Of a stretch of 64,000 nt of DNA, positions 1-16,000 are shown one piece after another. The stretch is from Nipponacmea schrenckii (lineage: Eukaryota > Mollusca > Gastropoda > Lottiidae): assembly GCA_030562195.1 (NCBI GenBank), contig JAUJPP010000005.1:25035106-25099105 (forward strand), in the 5' to 3' direction. A model generated the notes under the pieces. It was not told the origin of the DNA. It worked only from the letters and a program-made list of their open reading frames with translations, and did not search any database. Position 1 is the stretch's first letter. Every line of letters starts with the position of its first letter. Both the position numbers and the translations under genes were made by a program.

Positions 1-1021
1 TGTAACCTTAATACATAGAGATATGTAGACCACACAATTTGTTATAGTAAGTAAACAATATATCAGAAATAAACCATCAAGGGTATAATTATTAAAACAG
101 GCAATACGTAGAATTGTATATTGAGCAAATCTTCCGAAAAAGAGTTTTCTGTTTAATGTATTATGTCATATACTAAATGATCATTTCTGATGTTCACCCT
201 ATCTCTTGTCAGTATAACTTTATATCGTTCAGATGGTCGACTAATTGTAACAATAAAATGAATTAAGAAATAAATGACTGAAAGTAATTCTGATTAAAGC
301 TTTGTATATATTTGTATAACAAATAAATGTAAATGATAAATCTACGATCGAAGAAAGAAAAAATAGTGATGGCGTTGAAATGAAATGACCTAGTGAACGA
401 ACTGCTCATTTTTTTAAATAATGATAGAACAAATAAATGATAGTGATGTTGAAACATTATGATACCTGTGCAAAGATAACATTATTGTCTTTCCACCAAA
501 TATTTTTATGTACCCTTTATCACTTGTCTACATTATAATTAGCAAATATCCTGACAGAGCCATTATGGCTGGTATGAAACCGTTATTTAACTAAAGTGTG
601 ATAAATTGTCATTAAGACAGATATCGCCATGATAATAACCAGATGTCTCTCGAAGGTGAAGGTCATTAAGGTTCTGTTTTTCACACAGACGACTTCTTTG
701 TGTACTGAAATTCTGGAGACATTTTGGAATGGATATATCTGTTGTATAAATATTTTCAGACAGTTACTTAGCAGAACACGGGTTAACGGACTAAATTTCT
801 TTTTTTACACGGTTCGTTGATACATGTTCATTATCACAACGTTTCAACCAAATTGTATATACATCTCATCTTTAACCAGGCGATATTTTAAACTATGTAT
901 TATCGTTGAAGCGTTGTTTGTGCCTTAAACGTGTATTCGGTTATCGGAAATATTTATGTCATAATGCAAATGTATTATTTCTTTTTATTCATTCTAAAAT
1001 AAAATATCATTTATGTTGTAG
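1..1021. other. Upstream region or intron of the TNFR-like gene
   Basis: AT-rich sequence with no coding exon I can support. A signal-peptide exon for the receptor should lie here or before the window. I saw no ATG followed by a hydrophobic stretch ending in a phase-0 donor, which is what the exon at 1022 requires. Confidence 0.4.
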
Positions 1022-4000
1022 ATCATGTCAACCAATGCAATATCACCCTCTAAATGCATCAAGAACAGAGATCCGTGTCCACCAGGTAAGACCACAATAT
1101 CTATTTGTTAAATGTAGCTGAATTGTTCTATAGTCATACCGTGTCAAATGAATAACTACAGGAAATGCACAAACAACCTTGTGCCCCCCCCCCCCAACCC
1201 TTTCAAGTAAAGAAGAAGAGATAGAGTAAAATTGTGAAATTGCATGCTGTATTTTTCTTAACAACTTACTGACACTTCTACTGAACTTCTAACGTTTCAG
1301 ACTGCCTTTAAATGTCTAAATGCTACATAGAAATTCATGGTAAAAGAAAAAGGTACTCAGCGACCTGTACCAGGATTCTGTTCTAAAAACTGTTTTGGAA
1401 TTTTAATAATTGTTCAGTGTATATATAATCAAACTGTTTTTATCGATATTTCAATGTCACAGTACTTTTAAACCTTTATCAACTATGCATGACTGAATTC
1501 TTTCACCATACAGCTATTATGATTGTACCTTATTCTGTTTATAAGTATTTAGTTAGTGCGAGATTTCTATAAAAGATTCTAGATGCATTGAAGTTATTTG
1601 TCAATTTCGAGCACAATATTTTATGAAAGAATTTCAAGAAGCGTTTATGAATATTAACGCAAACAATTTATTTTAAAAGAAATATATATATATGAAAATA
1701 GTGATAACCCAAAATCCTCATACAATTCCAGACTTTAAGGAATAGATTATTATATAATGGATTCTCATGTAAAAGGTTTGGTACAGACGTTTTCTAAATA
1801 GAATAGGATCAATTTGCACTGTTCCAAATTTCTGTCAGACGTCTGTGGTCCCTGTACTTTCACTAAATCTAACTTTTAGATGGCCGTTTGCATTAGGTAC
1901 GTCATAAAGGGTTAGTTTTAGTGGAATTGCAGGAGCCACAAACGTCTTGACGAAAATTCTTATCGTGCAATATAATACAATCAGTATCTCCCATACACGT
2001 ACGCAATTTAGAAACCTCTATATAATCTATACAGATGCTTTCTGGCGAAAAAACGAAAGTACAGGCGTTAATTGCATACAAAAGTGGGGATTTGATTTTG
2101 GTCGCATATTGAAGTTGGGCTCTTAATAAAGGTGGTCGTGTAAGGAGCATTAATTTACAGTAAAACGTAAACTTAAAGGAAATATGTATGGAATATATTT
2201 TGTATCCCATTGTAAATTGGCATCATATATGCCTGGAGTAATCTGTCTACAGTTTTTGTAACTTGTGACAAACCAGCATGTTGTGAAAAATGAATTATTT
2301 TGTTCATATTTTAAGTAGAAAGGAAATGTTTTATCTTAGACAATGCATTTCCTTCACTCTCAGAATTTGAAATAAAAACCTATTATTTTGAAAGGAAATT
2401 TACTTTGTTCTAACTTCAACTATGGGACTCGTCATGTATGCATGGTTGAATTCCACAAAACACGAATTCTAATTACATTACAACATAACATTGTATATTT
2501 TTATACGGTTAAATCATATGAGAATACTTATTAAGTATGCATGATGGAATTCTACCATTTATAACGGAACTTTGTTTCAAAGCAACACACTGTGTGATAA
2601 AAATGATATTGAAGCAGGCATAAGTTCATATAGGTCTACGATTGTCTTGAAGATGATTATATTATTCGGATCTGCACAGCGATGTCTCTTAAACCATAGA
2701 AAAAATTAGTGCTAATTGTTAACAATATCGAATTGTAATTGTCAGTTCACGACGTTAATGACGTTTTAGTAGGATTAGATCTCGAATAAAAATACCAGTT
2801 TCAAGTCAAAAGAATTGTTGGATAGTCTAATTAAAATTAGATCAAAGTTTTCGTTTCCTTTTTAATTCACCTTTATTCCTACTGTAGCCGCTACAGTTTA
2901 CTACATAAAAAGCTAGACGAATGCTTGGTTTACTGTGAATTCGACTGACTTGTGGAACAAAGAAACATGTTTGTATATGACAACGTTTAAGATATAAATG
3001 TTTAAGTGACTTAATTTTCCCTTTTGAAAAAGTATTAACATTTTGTTTTCAAATCCTCTGGGAAACCAAGTTAGATGCTTCTTGAACTTATGAAATTTTC
3101 ATGCATTTTATGGAAATAAAGAGACTTTATAACTGTTAAGAAAGATAGTGAATAAGATTACGTGGAATGAAATTCGAGGCGCAGTTGAAATTTAACAGAA
3201 AACATTTATCGATTCCTTGCTTAATTTATTATTCACTTTCATAAAATTTTGTTTAAGCGGTAGGGAGTGGGTTATACTTGAAACTGTCGTTTCTCTATTA
3301 TCTCATTTCCATCCGTTACATAGATTTCAGAATAGTATAGAATTGTATGTTGAATAACAAAATTTTTTCAGAAACAGGCTTGACCCCGATTTGTTTGCAC
3401 AATCCAAACATTTTTGCGTGTAAATTGGCTTCGATGTCATGTGTTTCTGAAAAAATGTACCTTATAAGCTTATTATTTTCCTCTAGAATACAAAAGTTAA
3501 GATGCGTCTGGGTTTTGAGCTTCTCAAAGTGTTACAGAATAGGTTTTGATGTTCCATCATCTGTAAGCTATTGAATTAAGAGTTTTAGATTGGGTGATCA
3601 TCTTCCAGATTAAATATAATATAGACAGGCCATTAAACATCCTAATCATGGCAGTTCTTTTCGTCTCCCAATCACTAGCACCACTTAATTTTTCCGTTCT
3701 AAGAGTGTCCCAATTATAGAAGGTAATGGAGAGGAAAGGGAGATAATTTTAACAGTATTGATGTGTCTGGTCTTTCTCGTGTTGATTTAAGCTGATACTT
3801 TCAGGACGATGGAATTTTCTCTCTTTCATGTTAGATTTACTTTAAATATTTGATATCAATATTGACACGGAAATGTTGAGTGTAGAAGGTCTTTCCTTAG
3901 GTCATATACTTCGTACTGTCAGAAGCTTTAAAACAATTTGGGAAAATGGGGATGATATCCTTTGACCCATCCGTAATCTATCACGTATTTCAAAATAATC

Positions 4001-7000
4001 ATAGCATACCCACGACGGCGACAAAATTGTGGTTTTGTAGTATTCTGGAAGCTTTAATTAAATGGAAAAAGGATCCCTGGTGTTTTCTCCTTTGTGAAAA
4101 TGTAACATGTCAAAGAATAAAAGAGTTGAATGATGATCAAAATGTGATCAATTCATGGCGAACCTTTATCTATATTCTGATAACTGAAGTTCTGTTGTAA
4201 GAGTCTGTTACCGTCTTGAGAATAGTTGCAGATGTGTTGATTTCGATACTTGAACCTTAATGAAGATATCAGATTGATTAGAGCGTGCAATGGTTGGAAC
4301 CTAGTGAACGGTATACCGACCTATACCAGGAATCAATAAATCCAATAAGAAGCAAACTAATGCATCTAGGGTTGAAAGTGTGAGACAGTTGAAAGAGATT
4401 ATTTTATCTACGATGAGAACTTGTCAGATGTAATTTTTTCGCTCTGAGATCGTTCGCGAAAAGAGAGTTTCTTTGGAAATAAAGAATGTAATAGCATCTC
4501 TTAGATCTTTACAAAGACTCTATACTACAGGAAGGGTCTAACTCTAAACATATAACGTTTACCGAAAAATAGTTTTCGTATGCTTTGTAGTGAGGATAAA
4601 TGCCAAAGGATTGATCAAAAGAATCATGCCAATAGGGAAACATACTACTGATAAAGAAATGATCTTTTATAAGGGTTAGCACTTGTACATAACTGTAGGA
4701 TGAAAATGTAACAGTAATACTGAATATCATATAAACTAGTTCGTTAATATTTAAAATCTAGATTTATTTGTTTTATTATGTCCACTAGAAACTCACATAG
4801 ACGAGTTTAGTTTGACAGATGTTACTCTTCCATCCACGACCTGGAGAAAGTGTAGTGCAACACGTGTTCTGTATATAGAGTGCTCAATTCGGCAAATGAT
4901 TGTTCAAGATCAAACTATATGAAATGAAAAATTCTGGATTATTCAATTCTAAATCTTGTTTTCGATAAATTATACATTATATCTAGAAGAGTCTAGTATC
5001 TAGAATAAAAATACGAAATAAAATCTCTAAATCTGTATTTTAATTTTCTTTAAATCAGCGTTGCAATGGTCCACTAGCAATGTAGTATAATATGTATTAC
5101 AATACTTTTCCCCAGTCATGATATTAAAGGCGTGTCGAGTTCTTTTATCCGTCTTTAATAAATTATATGGATTAAATTTCGTTTGACATAAGGTTAGCAA
5201 AATTAACATAAAAATTTGAGATGATCTTTTTTAAATCTTAATTTTCAAAATTTCTCAACTCTATAAAAAAATAATGAAGACTAGAATACACTCTCCTGTT
5301 CTTTTGTGATATTTAACGCCTTTTCTGTTTTACATAATTGGTGTTTCTATTTGAAATCTGTTATTATTTTGATGAAAAGGTGCAATCTTTTTATATTGTG
5401 AAAACAATTATTAGAACAAGTACTTATCATAACTATCCGGTTACATCTTGAGATGTTAAAACTTTCTGAATGAAAAACTCAAACATGCATATTTCAGCTC
5501 ATTAAAATAAGTTTCTACACTGATGGGCTGAGTTTTTACACGTATGATTCTTACAAGGTGTTGTTGACTGAATCAGTTGTTGATCAAATGTACAATATAA
5601 GTTTGATAACATTTGGAAACACGATGGGATTCCAGATAGGATTTATAAAACTTTTTGTCACTTGTGATCAGTTGGCAGGCATTCCTGATCCCGTCGACCT
5701 TGGTATGGACAATCATAGTCAAGCCTTTTAATTTTGACCATACAAATTTCGAACCACAACAGAAGAAAAGAGACAAATTCTACTAATTTTATGGCTTCCC
5801 TTGTTTTAATGTTTTTTCTTTACTTTGTTAAATTAAGCTTCACAAGCCTGTGTTTAAATTAATGAATTCTGACATATAGGAAACTTCAAGTCGCAGTTTA
5901 TGTCACTATTCTGTATAAGGGTTAAAAACTCTATCTCCAGTGTAGAAATTACGACAGGAAAGACGGGAATTGATTATATGTCTAAAGATGAATTCAATAA
6001 AGATCGTTGCGTTCTAAAGCCCGACCTGCTATCGACATTCTAGAATTCTTTATAATAATTGTCATATGTATGTGTATTGCTCTGCGATAGACGTAACCTT
6101 GGTATTTGAATGGACTGTCATTGAAACACACTGAAATCTAAATTTCAACCACATTGTTTACAGAATTGCATTTTCTCCAGCATTACGGTATGTCAATATT
6201 TTTGACTCAAAATAATTTAGAATCATATCATTCAGACTTACCTCTTGGAATTATTAAGTAACATAATGCAACATATTTGGAAGAAAATATAGTTGAAATT
6301 ATTTAGTAAGCAAGACGAAGTTGTAGAGGCAGTCATGTAAAGAAACTCGGATTATTATCAAGTAATTAGATTAAAGTTAGATTATCACAAGAAACTGACA
6401 GATACAGAGTAAGGACATTGATTTGATTTATCACTTATTGATAGATATTATCAGTTACTGCCCTCCCTGATATTTTCCTATTATTAATACTTTTACATAT
6501 GATATGTAGCCCGTTAATTGATATTTATATGTACCTCGCCCTGAAACCATGCATATAACTCAGATCACCTATCATAGGTTTGGTTTTTTGTATAGATATG
6601 CATTCCGTCATCATATGCAATGCGAAGTATGTATTATGCTTAGTTTGGATTCGTCCTAAATAAAAGAGAATCAATTATTAAAGGGATAATAGGCGTTAGA
6701 ACGAACATAAAAATTTAAGTTCACTCAAATTTGGACAGTATCAGTATATATCCATCAGTGGACTTACCTGGTGTAATACCTACATCAAAATCCCTCTGAA
6801 ATCCGATAAATCCCCAAAATAAAGTAGTTAGTCATAAAACGCTTGAGCCATCCATCAAGCGATTCTAACATGTGGGTTTTCACGCGTCCTTTACCCCTAC
6901 TGGACTCAGTCCGCCAATTCATTTGCCATCTGTTTCAATGTTAAATCACGAAATTCAACCTTCCCTAACTTTTTCCAGAAATCTCGTTGAAAGCTTTCAT

Positions 7001-10000
7001 GTATGTCACATGAAAGCCTGGCCAATACTTGGTTTCTGTACAAAATTTCAATATAGCATGACCATGAAAATTTTGAACTAAACAAAATGAAAGTAAACCA
7101 CTACATTTTATCAACATCCGCTTGACTGTCACTGCACACAAAACCACTATTTTTAGAAATAACCTTCCGCCAATTAGATTTCTCATTATCTCAGAAATTC
7201 TGAAAGAAAATGCAATTTCAGACATCAAATTTAAAATCTAGACCAAAAATTAGTCAAAAATGGGCATGCAAAAACCCCCAAAGGAAGGGAGAAAGAGGAT
7301 TTCTAAAAATAGAACGAACTAAATTTTACTGGTCTGAGTCCTGTTGAATTCCACAATGATGTTTTAGCGTTGATTTACCACACGCTTTTATTCTCAAACT
7401 GAATTGAATCGTCGCTGGCTCACTTTTTTTTTAAATTCCGAATATATTTGTATTGTGGCTTTTTAAAATTTGGTAAAGTGTGGGATGCATACTTATTTAA
7501 CTAATAGTCAATATTAAACACAAATATATAAGCCGTAGGGCGAGTGTATTCTAACGCCTATTATCCCTTTAACTATTCTCATCACTAAACTCGTTCATGC
7601 TTTGTAGGCCCACTCTTGCAAGTTCAGGAAAAGGATTTTTAATTCTGAATTATATAATGAAGACAATGTAAGACATAATAAGGAAGATAAAAACTAGTGT
7701 TCGCTGATTTAAGACATTAGAAATTAATGGTATTATGGACCATGAATAGTGCTGATTACGATAATTCAAGTGTAAGGGCAACTTAAAAATAATTACATTT
7801 TGGCACAGGATAAACAGAATTCCGCCCTCCTCCCGTGGATTGAACACGTTAATGAATTCTTTCAATAACTATTGACTTAATTAAGTTATTTGTGAGATGA
7901 AAATTGGCACTCTTTTAGTACATTCAATTACACCTAGAGTACTTGAATATCTCAACAAATTTAAAATTCATAATAATTTAAATTGATTCTTGTTCTGTCT
8001 ATAGTTAAATGTAAGAGATATTTTCGTCATATCTTTCCATCTATTTAAATGATTTACTTGACGTCTGTATCATTTTTTTCTGGGCATCCTATTATCAGAT
8101 TGTAAGATGTAAATATATTATATAATGTTTATTCCGCATGAGAGCCTGATAATTCTGTGATAACTGATATCATTACCAATGTTGGAATTATTTCAATAAA
8201 TCTAAATTATCAATAGGCAATGATTCCATATAATCAAATCTTTTACATCTTCTGTACAATTATAATAATGTAAATGCGCAATTTAAACATTCTGGAGAAT
8301 CTTTCAAAGAAATGATATTCCTGTATTTCAGAACTAATTTTGACCTCATCAAATTATTGTGAATCGGACTTGATAGGTTTACTGAATTCCATGATATCAA
8401 ATTATGACTTATAAAGTTATAAAATTAGTTCAAGATCTACCTATAAGAGTGCGTTATGTTGGTGATTATTCTCATTATATCAAGTGTATTTAGTACCAGT
8501 AATGTGGCATATAGGCAATTAGGTAACTCAATATTATCTGGATTTCAGATCAAACGTATAACATAACACAATGAAATACCAACCAATTTATACCGGTATT
8601 TATACACATTCTTATCTTCTGGAAATCAAAGTCTTAAACATAGAGCTGTAGGTATGTGCCAACTTCTTGGTATTCCATCAATTAATGAAGGGATACAGAC
8701 CTCAAATTCAGTGGCAATCCAAAATGGGATATACACTTCACCACTTCCTATTCCATCGAGTATTCTAGCAAGGGGCAGGATTCTCCACATTGCGGTGTTC
8801 CGTGAAACAACGAAGGGATGCCAACCTTTCGCTGGCATTTGAAAGATACGGACTTTTTATCTCCTGGTACATCGGTCTTTGTTTATTTTTGTGTAGATTC
8901 CATTGTCTAATATGTGCAGCTGCAGCATGTATTTTCATCTTAAAAAGATTTGTTTTTAAATATCTTTATAAAATAAACTGTTGAATTGGGTCAAAATATA
9001 CCTTGAAAACAAAGGAGATGGCTATATATTTCAGTATATTGTTTGGACATGGGTAGAAATTCTTATTGCGTTCTCTTTTACCGTAATCACCCTTTTTTTG
9101 TTCCAAAGACTCAATTTCTATCAGCTTTTTTATTGTATAAAGTTTAACATAATATACCTACAATACAAATCACAAATGTTTATCGTTTTTAATTTCCCTA
9201 ATAAATCTACACAGTAAATGATGAAATAGTTATAACGTATGTAATAATAATTATAATGTATGCCTTTCATAATGGTTAACGTTTGGTTGATATTTTTGTA
9301 TTATCTACCTATTCTAAAATTTAACAGAAATAATCACTCATGGCTCTAATAATGCATCTGTAATAAAAAATGGAACAAATCAATTGTTAAATACTGCTGT
9401 GAGCCTCGTAACATATTTTATTTGCTCATTTCTATATTTTTGTATATTTTCAGGACACGAAATGATAAAATGTTTAAACGGAGAGGAGGGATATGAGTGT
9501 AAACAATGTAGAGACCGTTCGTTTCAACCAAACGACAACAGATTTGGTGATAAATGTCGTTTAAAGTTTGTACCATTTTTACCTCCAGTAGTTTAGTTTT
9601 GCTCAAATTGAAATATAGCCTTGGCATGTAATATCATAAGGAAAGCTAAAAGCTTCTTTTCTGCCAACTTCACAATGTCATACTATTAAGAATTGCGTAT
9701 AATTTAGATAACACAAAATGCGATAATTAAAACAGCCAATCAGAATCCTCGACATAAAGATTTATACATATTGTTTCAAATACTCTCTGTTGAAATCTCA
9801 GATTGGCTGTTTTTGGTAGCATACCATCCAATCGAATCGCTGCATTAATAGGTGTTAATCGCAGTCAAGGTATTAGACACAGTTAATAATAGCTTACATA
9901 GTGAAGATAGTTTACCAGATTGATATTATTGCTTCTTCAAGGCTATTTAGATCCAGTTTACGTTACTGTGTTGATGTTTTCCTATTGAGCATTTCAAGAT

Positions 10001-13000
10001 AGCACCTGGTACGATATCAGTCTGAGTATCATTACATGATATTGGAACTGACACTGCATCCCAAAAGATACCCATTAATTCCAGATCAAGTTGAAATACC
10101 AAGCCTTCTAATTAAATTAGCCGCCACCTCATTAAGGTTCTATCGTAAAGATATATTTCATCTTATTAATCAGCTTTCAATTTCATTTCCTCCCTTTCAA
10201 TCAACCCTCGTCATTGAACTATTGATATCACTGAAGAGACTAAAGCTAGTCTATCTTCATTAGAAGATACATAGCACAGGCAATGTCAAATTATTGTACG
10301 ATTAACGAGGAAGATTCTAAAGCTAGGTGGAAACTTAATGTAAATTCCTAAGCTAGATGGAAACTTTTAAGGTAAATTCTAAAGCTAGGTGGAAACTTTG
10401 GAAAAGAAAGGTATAATCCTAATATATACTTCGAACACTAGTTTTAGTTCTTACGAGTTTAAAGGCTTTCAGAAGTTCGGATATACTAGGACATAAAGTT
10501 TTGAAAAATCTTCGATTTTGTGAAATTACTCGTAAATATTATATACGCGATATCCTATTAGGAGTTCTAAGAACGAACTGGTCAAAGCCTGGTTTATTTA
10601 AAACAGAGTACAAACGATGAGAGATGTCAAAGCGCTGAACAGAATCAGTTCATGTTGGAGATTAATTTGATAGAGATAGGTTTAATCAAGGCAAGATTTG
10701 AGTATTATAGTTGGCATGGCTCCAGCTATCCTATCTTCCTACACCTGTTTACATACTTTATAAAGATAATTTCAACTCTAATAGAATAAATAAAAACTGA
10801 TAATTAGATGATATCAAAGCTGACCGTCCATGTTTTTTATATCAAAACACTGGAAGGTAGAGCTAATGTTATTCCAGGAATTCTGAATCAAACCTGCTGT
10901 GGGTAATTCATCTTTGAATTCCACGATTCAGTCCTTTTTCATTATCATTTATTAGTAAGGAATTAAGATCTTCTGATTTAGATGTTGGTTTGTCGGAACA
11001 AAAGAATTATATTTGTTAAATGGGTAGTTTGGTTCACAGTAGCCTACTTTTACAATTGGAATCAAGTACTTTGGTTCCTGTACGGAATCACACTATAGAA
11101 ATGACTTCAGTATGATACTTGATGGTACTTGCTATTTTAAGATTTGATCCAAAAGTAGTGTAATGTAATACCCGATATTAATCTTAATTCCGAGAAGATG
11201 TCTAAATGTAATTCTTCATATTATTACATTAATAAATATCTATAACAAAAAATGTATATCACATAAAGAATTTGGAAAGTGGAAAAAACTACTCGATCTT
11301 CCAGTGATAAACTGGAGTGAAAAAGTAATATTAAGATAAATGATAAGTGTCATTTCACACGATTAACCGGTCTTCTGAAATGAACTAAAATCAATTTCTA
11401 TTCCTTGCCGACTCATATCATTCACGACTTTTATGATTTTAGCCGCTATTTTGGGAATTGGTGAATATTTGATAAGAAAGTGAAACCCTAGCAATGATAA
11501 AATATGTTTATGGCATAATTTCAGTTGGCCATTTGATTATAAACAATGCTTCACGACCACATAAAATGTAAAACCTGGAAATTTAAACAATTCTGCTAAG
11601 AGATATACTTGTTATCTTATCTTATAATGAAGGTCAGCCTGAGCAACGACGCTTATTTAAGGCTAAATAAAATGGCTTTTGTGGTACAGCTCTTTTGGTA
11701 TTTTTTTTTGGTATACGGCTCATACGGTAAAATTTGACACTCCACACCAACAATCTAAAGTGAATTCGGAATCGAAATTTTAAAAAATAATGCCTTCTTT
11801 CTTTCAGGAAATCATGTAGTGGGGCATTCCAAGATTTTGCTGATTATGGCAGCACAGTGGCTGATGCTCATTGTAAATGTACTGATGGCTACCATTTTGA
11901 AAACGAGGATCAGAGAGCATGCGTACTAAATAGGGTTTGTGGGAAGGGTTATGGCCAAGGAACTTACGGTTGGTATCTTAATACTATTTTCGAACATTTT
12001 GAACCAAAAGGGTGTATGCACATTTTGGCCGAAGCTATTTTTTTTTAAATTTAAATTTATATGTTCTGTTATTTTAGGAATGTGAGTTTTAATAAACACC
12101 CTTTGAATAAAACAGATTAAAGGTTCCAAAAGCGCTATATCCTTTTGGTTCAGTTACATCAAAAATATACTATTGCCATTCGACTTTCATCTTTCAAATT
12201 TTATGCTATTTTGGTTCAAAAAGTTCTAATAGCTCGTTTTATAAATAGTTCTTTTTTAATATTGTGTGTAAATTTATATTTTTAATCTGGCTGAAATTCA
12301 TTGCTAATAGATATATTTTCACCATGTAATATTATGCTTTAAGAAACACTTTACTGATTGACACTGCATGCTTGCACTTTTTTGTTATATTGTAACACAT
12401 ATCGGGGGTAGTTAAGGGAATATAACTTCTTGAATGAGATTGTATACGTAGATCATAGTAAATTGTAATGGTCTGAAGTTTTTTAATGTAACATAAAATT
12501 TTAAAAAAAAATATGTGCAACATTGGATTCAGTCCCTGCACTTTCATAAAAGTAAACTCTAAAGTTTGGTTACAGTTTCCATTTAGTAAGCCAGTGTACA
12601 TTTCACTGGAACATTATGCATTTCAGTAAATTATCATGTATTTCAGTAAGTCTGTGTGCATTTCTGTAAGTCAGCCAATCAGAAAAGTGTTTCTTTAGTA
12701 GGATAAATAACGGAATAGTTAACACATGGTAGGCATGATGCCTTAGTTTTAATTTCCATAGACTTGATTTCGAGTAGTATTTATTCAAATGGGATAACTA
12801 CATATTTTTACATCAATTTGGTTTAACTCTAGTGTGTTGTTAATGACGGTACCCTTCCAAAGACGTGGAATATCACAACATCACTCGAATACCACGCCCA
12901 AGATACTGGAAAAGTTACTTGTCTGCATGTCTTGAAATGACATTAACTTATATATATATAAATTATCTTTATGCGCTCCTACTCGTAAAACATAAAGCAT

Positions 13001-16000
13001 GGTGAAAGTAGTGCTATAATTTTCTTACAGGATATCGCAAAGGAGATAGTGGTAATTATCATATTTTAGGTCATTTTCATCTTGAACAAATCCAGTAACA
13101 ACTTTCTTCCTAACTTTATGTGGACAAATTTAATATCCCATTCAAAACGACATTCCATTCCCATAATATGATGATTTCACTCAGTTATCAGCCATGTGCA
13201 TGGGGCAAAGAGCAATGGCTTCAATTGAAGCCGTGTGAAATGACAATCGTTTCTTCAAATGATATGCATGATATAATAAAAACCAACAACACCTTGCATT
13301 GAAACTGTGACCTACTGATTTGCTAATTACGTCCTTGGTGATGCTTAAAATTTGTCATGGTCAATTTATATCATGCATATTTAGAGTCCTTATTGTATGA
13401 GAACTATCTAAGCACCATTTGTATTTCATACTCTTTCTTTTGGAACCTTCGAGATAACTGAGACAACTTGGGCATCACTTATCTCTGGACATGATACATT
13501 TTATAGATCGATTACATGTTTCTTATTGATTCTTATTGTGACTGATGATTTTTTTATCCGGTAAATCCAAATCTCAAGGTTTCTGATATTCAGCAATTTG
13601 TAATGTGTATGTTGCTTATAATTATGATAATGCTCTCAGTATTGTGTATTACGCTGTTTATTATGAGTATCTATATAGGAATGTCAACATTATTCTCAAG
13701 TCTATCTTTTCCTGCCTAATTCTACGATAACGAACCAGTCCTAAAGCTCTGGTCTGGACTCTTATCAAAAGCTGTTGAATTCTACCATTTGACAACTTAA
13801 GAAAGAAGAATGAAATTCCAAATGTCATCGACTCTAAATCGGGCCGATCGGATTTGAAATCAGTTTTTTGAATGCAAACGATAGTTTTGAGAGCGTTATA
13901 TATTGTAATTGTTGTAGTAATATGTACATGTATAATTATTTATAATTCATGGTGATGGTATTAATATTATATCATAAACGTATAATTACTATAATCAAAA
14001 TATTAACATGGAACTACCATCCCTTATGTAGTAATGGTATATTTGGTATATTACAATTAACTGTTGTCTATTATGGCAAAAATCATGTACTGAATTCTGC
14101 CAAGAGCCTTATCTCACTTTACCTAAAATGATTAATTTTCACAACGTCCTTAATGCTTAATATGTAGGATTAATAATAGAATTAGTCGTAGCTAGGATGT
14201 GTGTTCTGTAATTGCCAGCTTTTAGATGTTATAGTTCTGACCACATGGTTATATATTTGTAAAATGAAAGAAAAGCAGCTTAGATCGTGCCAAAATTCTA
14301 AAGAACACCTTTTTGAAACCCATTTTCTCTTGGCCCCAGAGATATTATAACATTATTCCCTAAAATTCACTTAAAATATATGATGTGTGGTCAAACCTAT
14401 TGTGTTATATATAGATATAAATGGTGGATGTTAGTAGCTTTTTGTAGAACATCATTGCTGGAAGAGAAATATTGGACGAGTATTTTCTCTGTTTCAGGTG
14501 TTTGCGAATTCTGTTTAACAAAACAGATGTATTCTGATACAGAAGACAGAGTACAGAGATGCAAACCCTTAACAAAGTAAGTAAAAGTTCAACCACCTTG
14601 GGGATTTTCGTATACAAAAATCAAAACCCGAAGGGGGTTTCAAGTCAGCCTTGCCACTGACGTAACAAAGAGCTTTCTAGTTTCTAAAAGTGGATAAATT
14701 TCTCATGTAACGTTTTGCCTTGTGTCCACGATCACATTCTCTGAAAAAAACTTCGTACCTTCAGCGACTTCTGAAAAGGTGGTGTACACATAAATATGTT
14801 TGATAAATTAATTTAACCATTATTTCTTTCTAGTTGTGAAAAAAATAAAAGATGTGTTGCTAAGAAAAGTAATGGTACATTTGATAATGTTTGCGGTCCT
14901 GTTGTAAGAGGTATTGCTTTAGTATTTTTATATAAATAACCAAACCATCTGTATAGGATGTGTTCTAAGAGATAATACCCTTGGATAGTGAAAGAGGTTT
15001 GATGGACTGATACAGAGTTAGTTTCCAATCGTTCAGATTAATTAATAGACCATGGCAATGATCCATGACAGATGGAAATGGCAATATCCTTGCAAACATT
15101 CGCTTGGTACACGGTTCATGTAGATTGTAGTTATGTGTTTGTGAAGGTAGGACGGTTCATATCATTCCATAGTCATTTAATTCCGTGTACGGTTTAAAGA
15201 ATATCCATTTAATTCCGCGTATGGTTTAAAGAAAATAATGTTCAATTATTGCAAGTTGATTAAATTCAATCCATAGCCTGAACCCCACATAACTTTTCCG
15301 TCTAAAATAGGTCGTATCGTATTTCAGATACCAATGATTGTAGTAGCGTTGTGAAAGGTCCAGAAGACAATGGTGTCGGTGGCAGTTTAGCTCTGATCCT
15401 AGGAGCATCTATTGCTGCGTTTGTTATCATTGTCATCATCGTCATTTTAATCCTATGTTTACTGAGACGACGAAAACAGAGAAGAAGAGGTCAAAAACCT
15501 CTTACAAGTGAACATTTGGAAATGTTAAAAGCTCGGCTTCTAGAACAATGTGAGAAGGACGATGCACTTTGTAAAAAAAGTAAGCGTAAAGTTAAAAGAT
15601 GTTTAGATAAAATTGTAAACAAGAAATTTACTTAACCAAAACAACGGAACAAAACAACAGCATTTTTTTTTTATTTAATGTCATCTGGTAACACTATAAT
15701 AGTTTCTACATCCATATATCATATTTAAATAAATAATATTGTCTAACTATGAAGCAGTATACAAAATGTTCCTTTTTTGTTTGTAGCTATTTCTACATCA
15801 TTCCGAGTTATTGAAGATAGAATTGATAGGCAAATCTGGACTTTGCCACAAGAGTTGTTTAGATCACATTATCAGCCTGGACGTTATGAAATTTTAGTTG
15901 AAAAATATAAAGGTAATTATATCACTAATCCAGAAAATCATATATGATATAATGGCTGCCTAATTTAGCGTAGGGGTTAAATAAAGATTAGCTATTTACG

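Noticed and set aside
3946..4200. 84-codon plus-strand open frame
   Set aside because: Intronic, AT-rich, no domain, codon usage not distinct from chance.
8626..8842. About 70 open codons on both strands with a protein-like composition
   Set aside because: Lies within the TNFR intron, has no splice or family support, and I do not recognise either product.
15580..15634. Read-through of the transmembrane exon to a TAA at 15632
   Set aside because: A strong GTAAGC donor at 15580 keeps phase with the death-domain exon; read-through would give a receptor without a signalling domain. It might exist as an alternative form.
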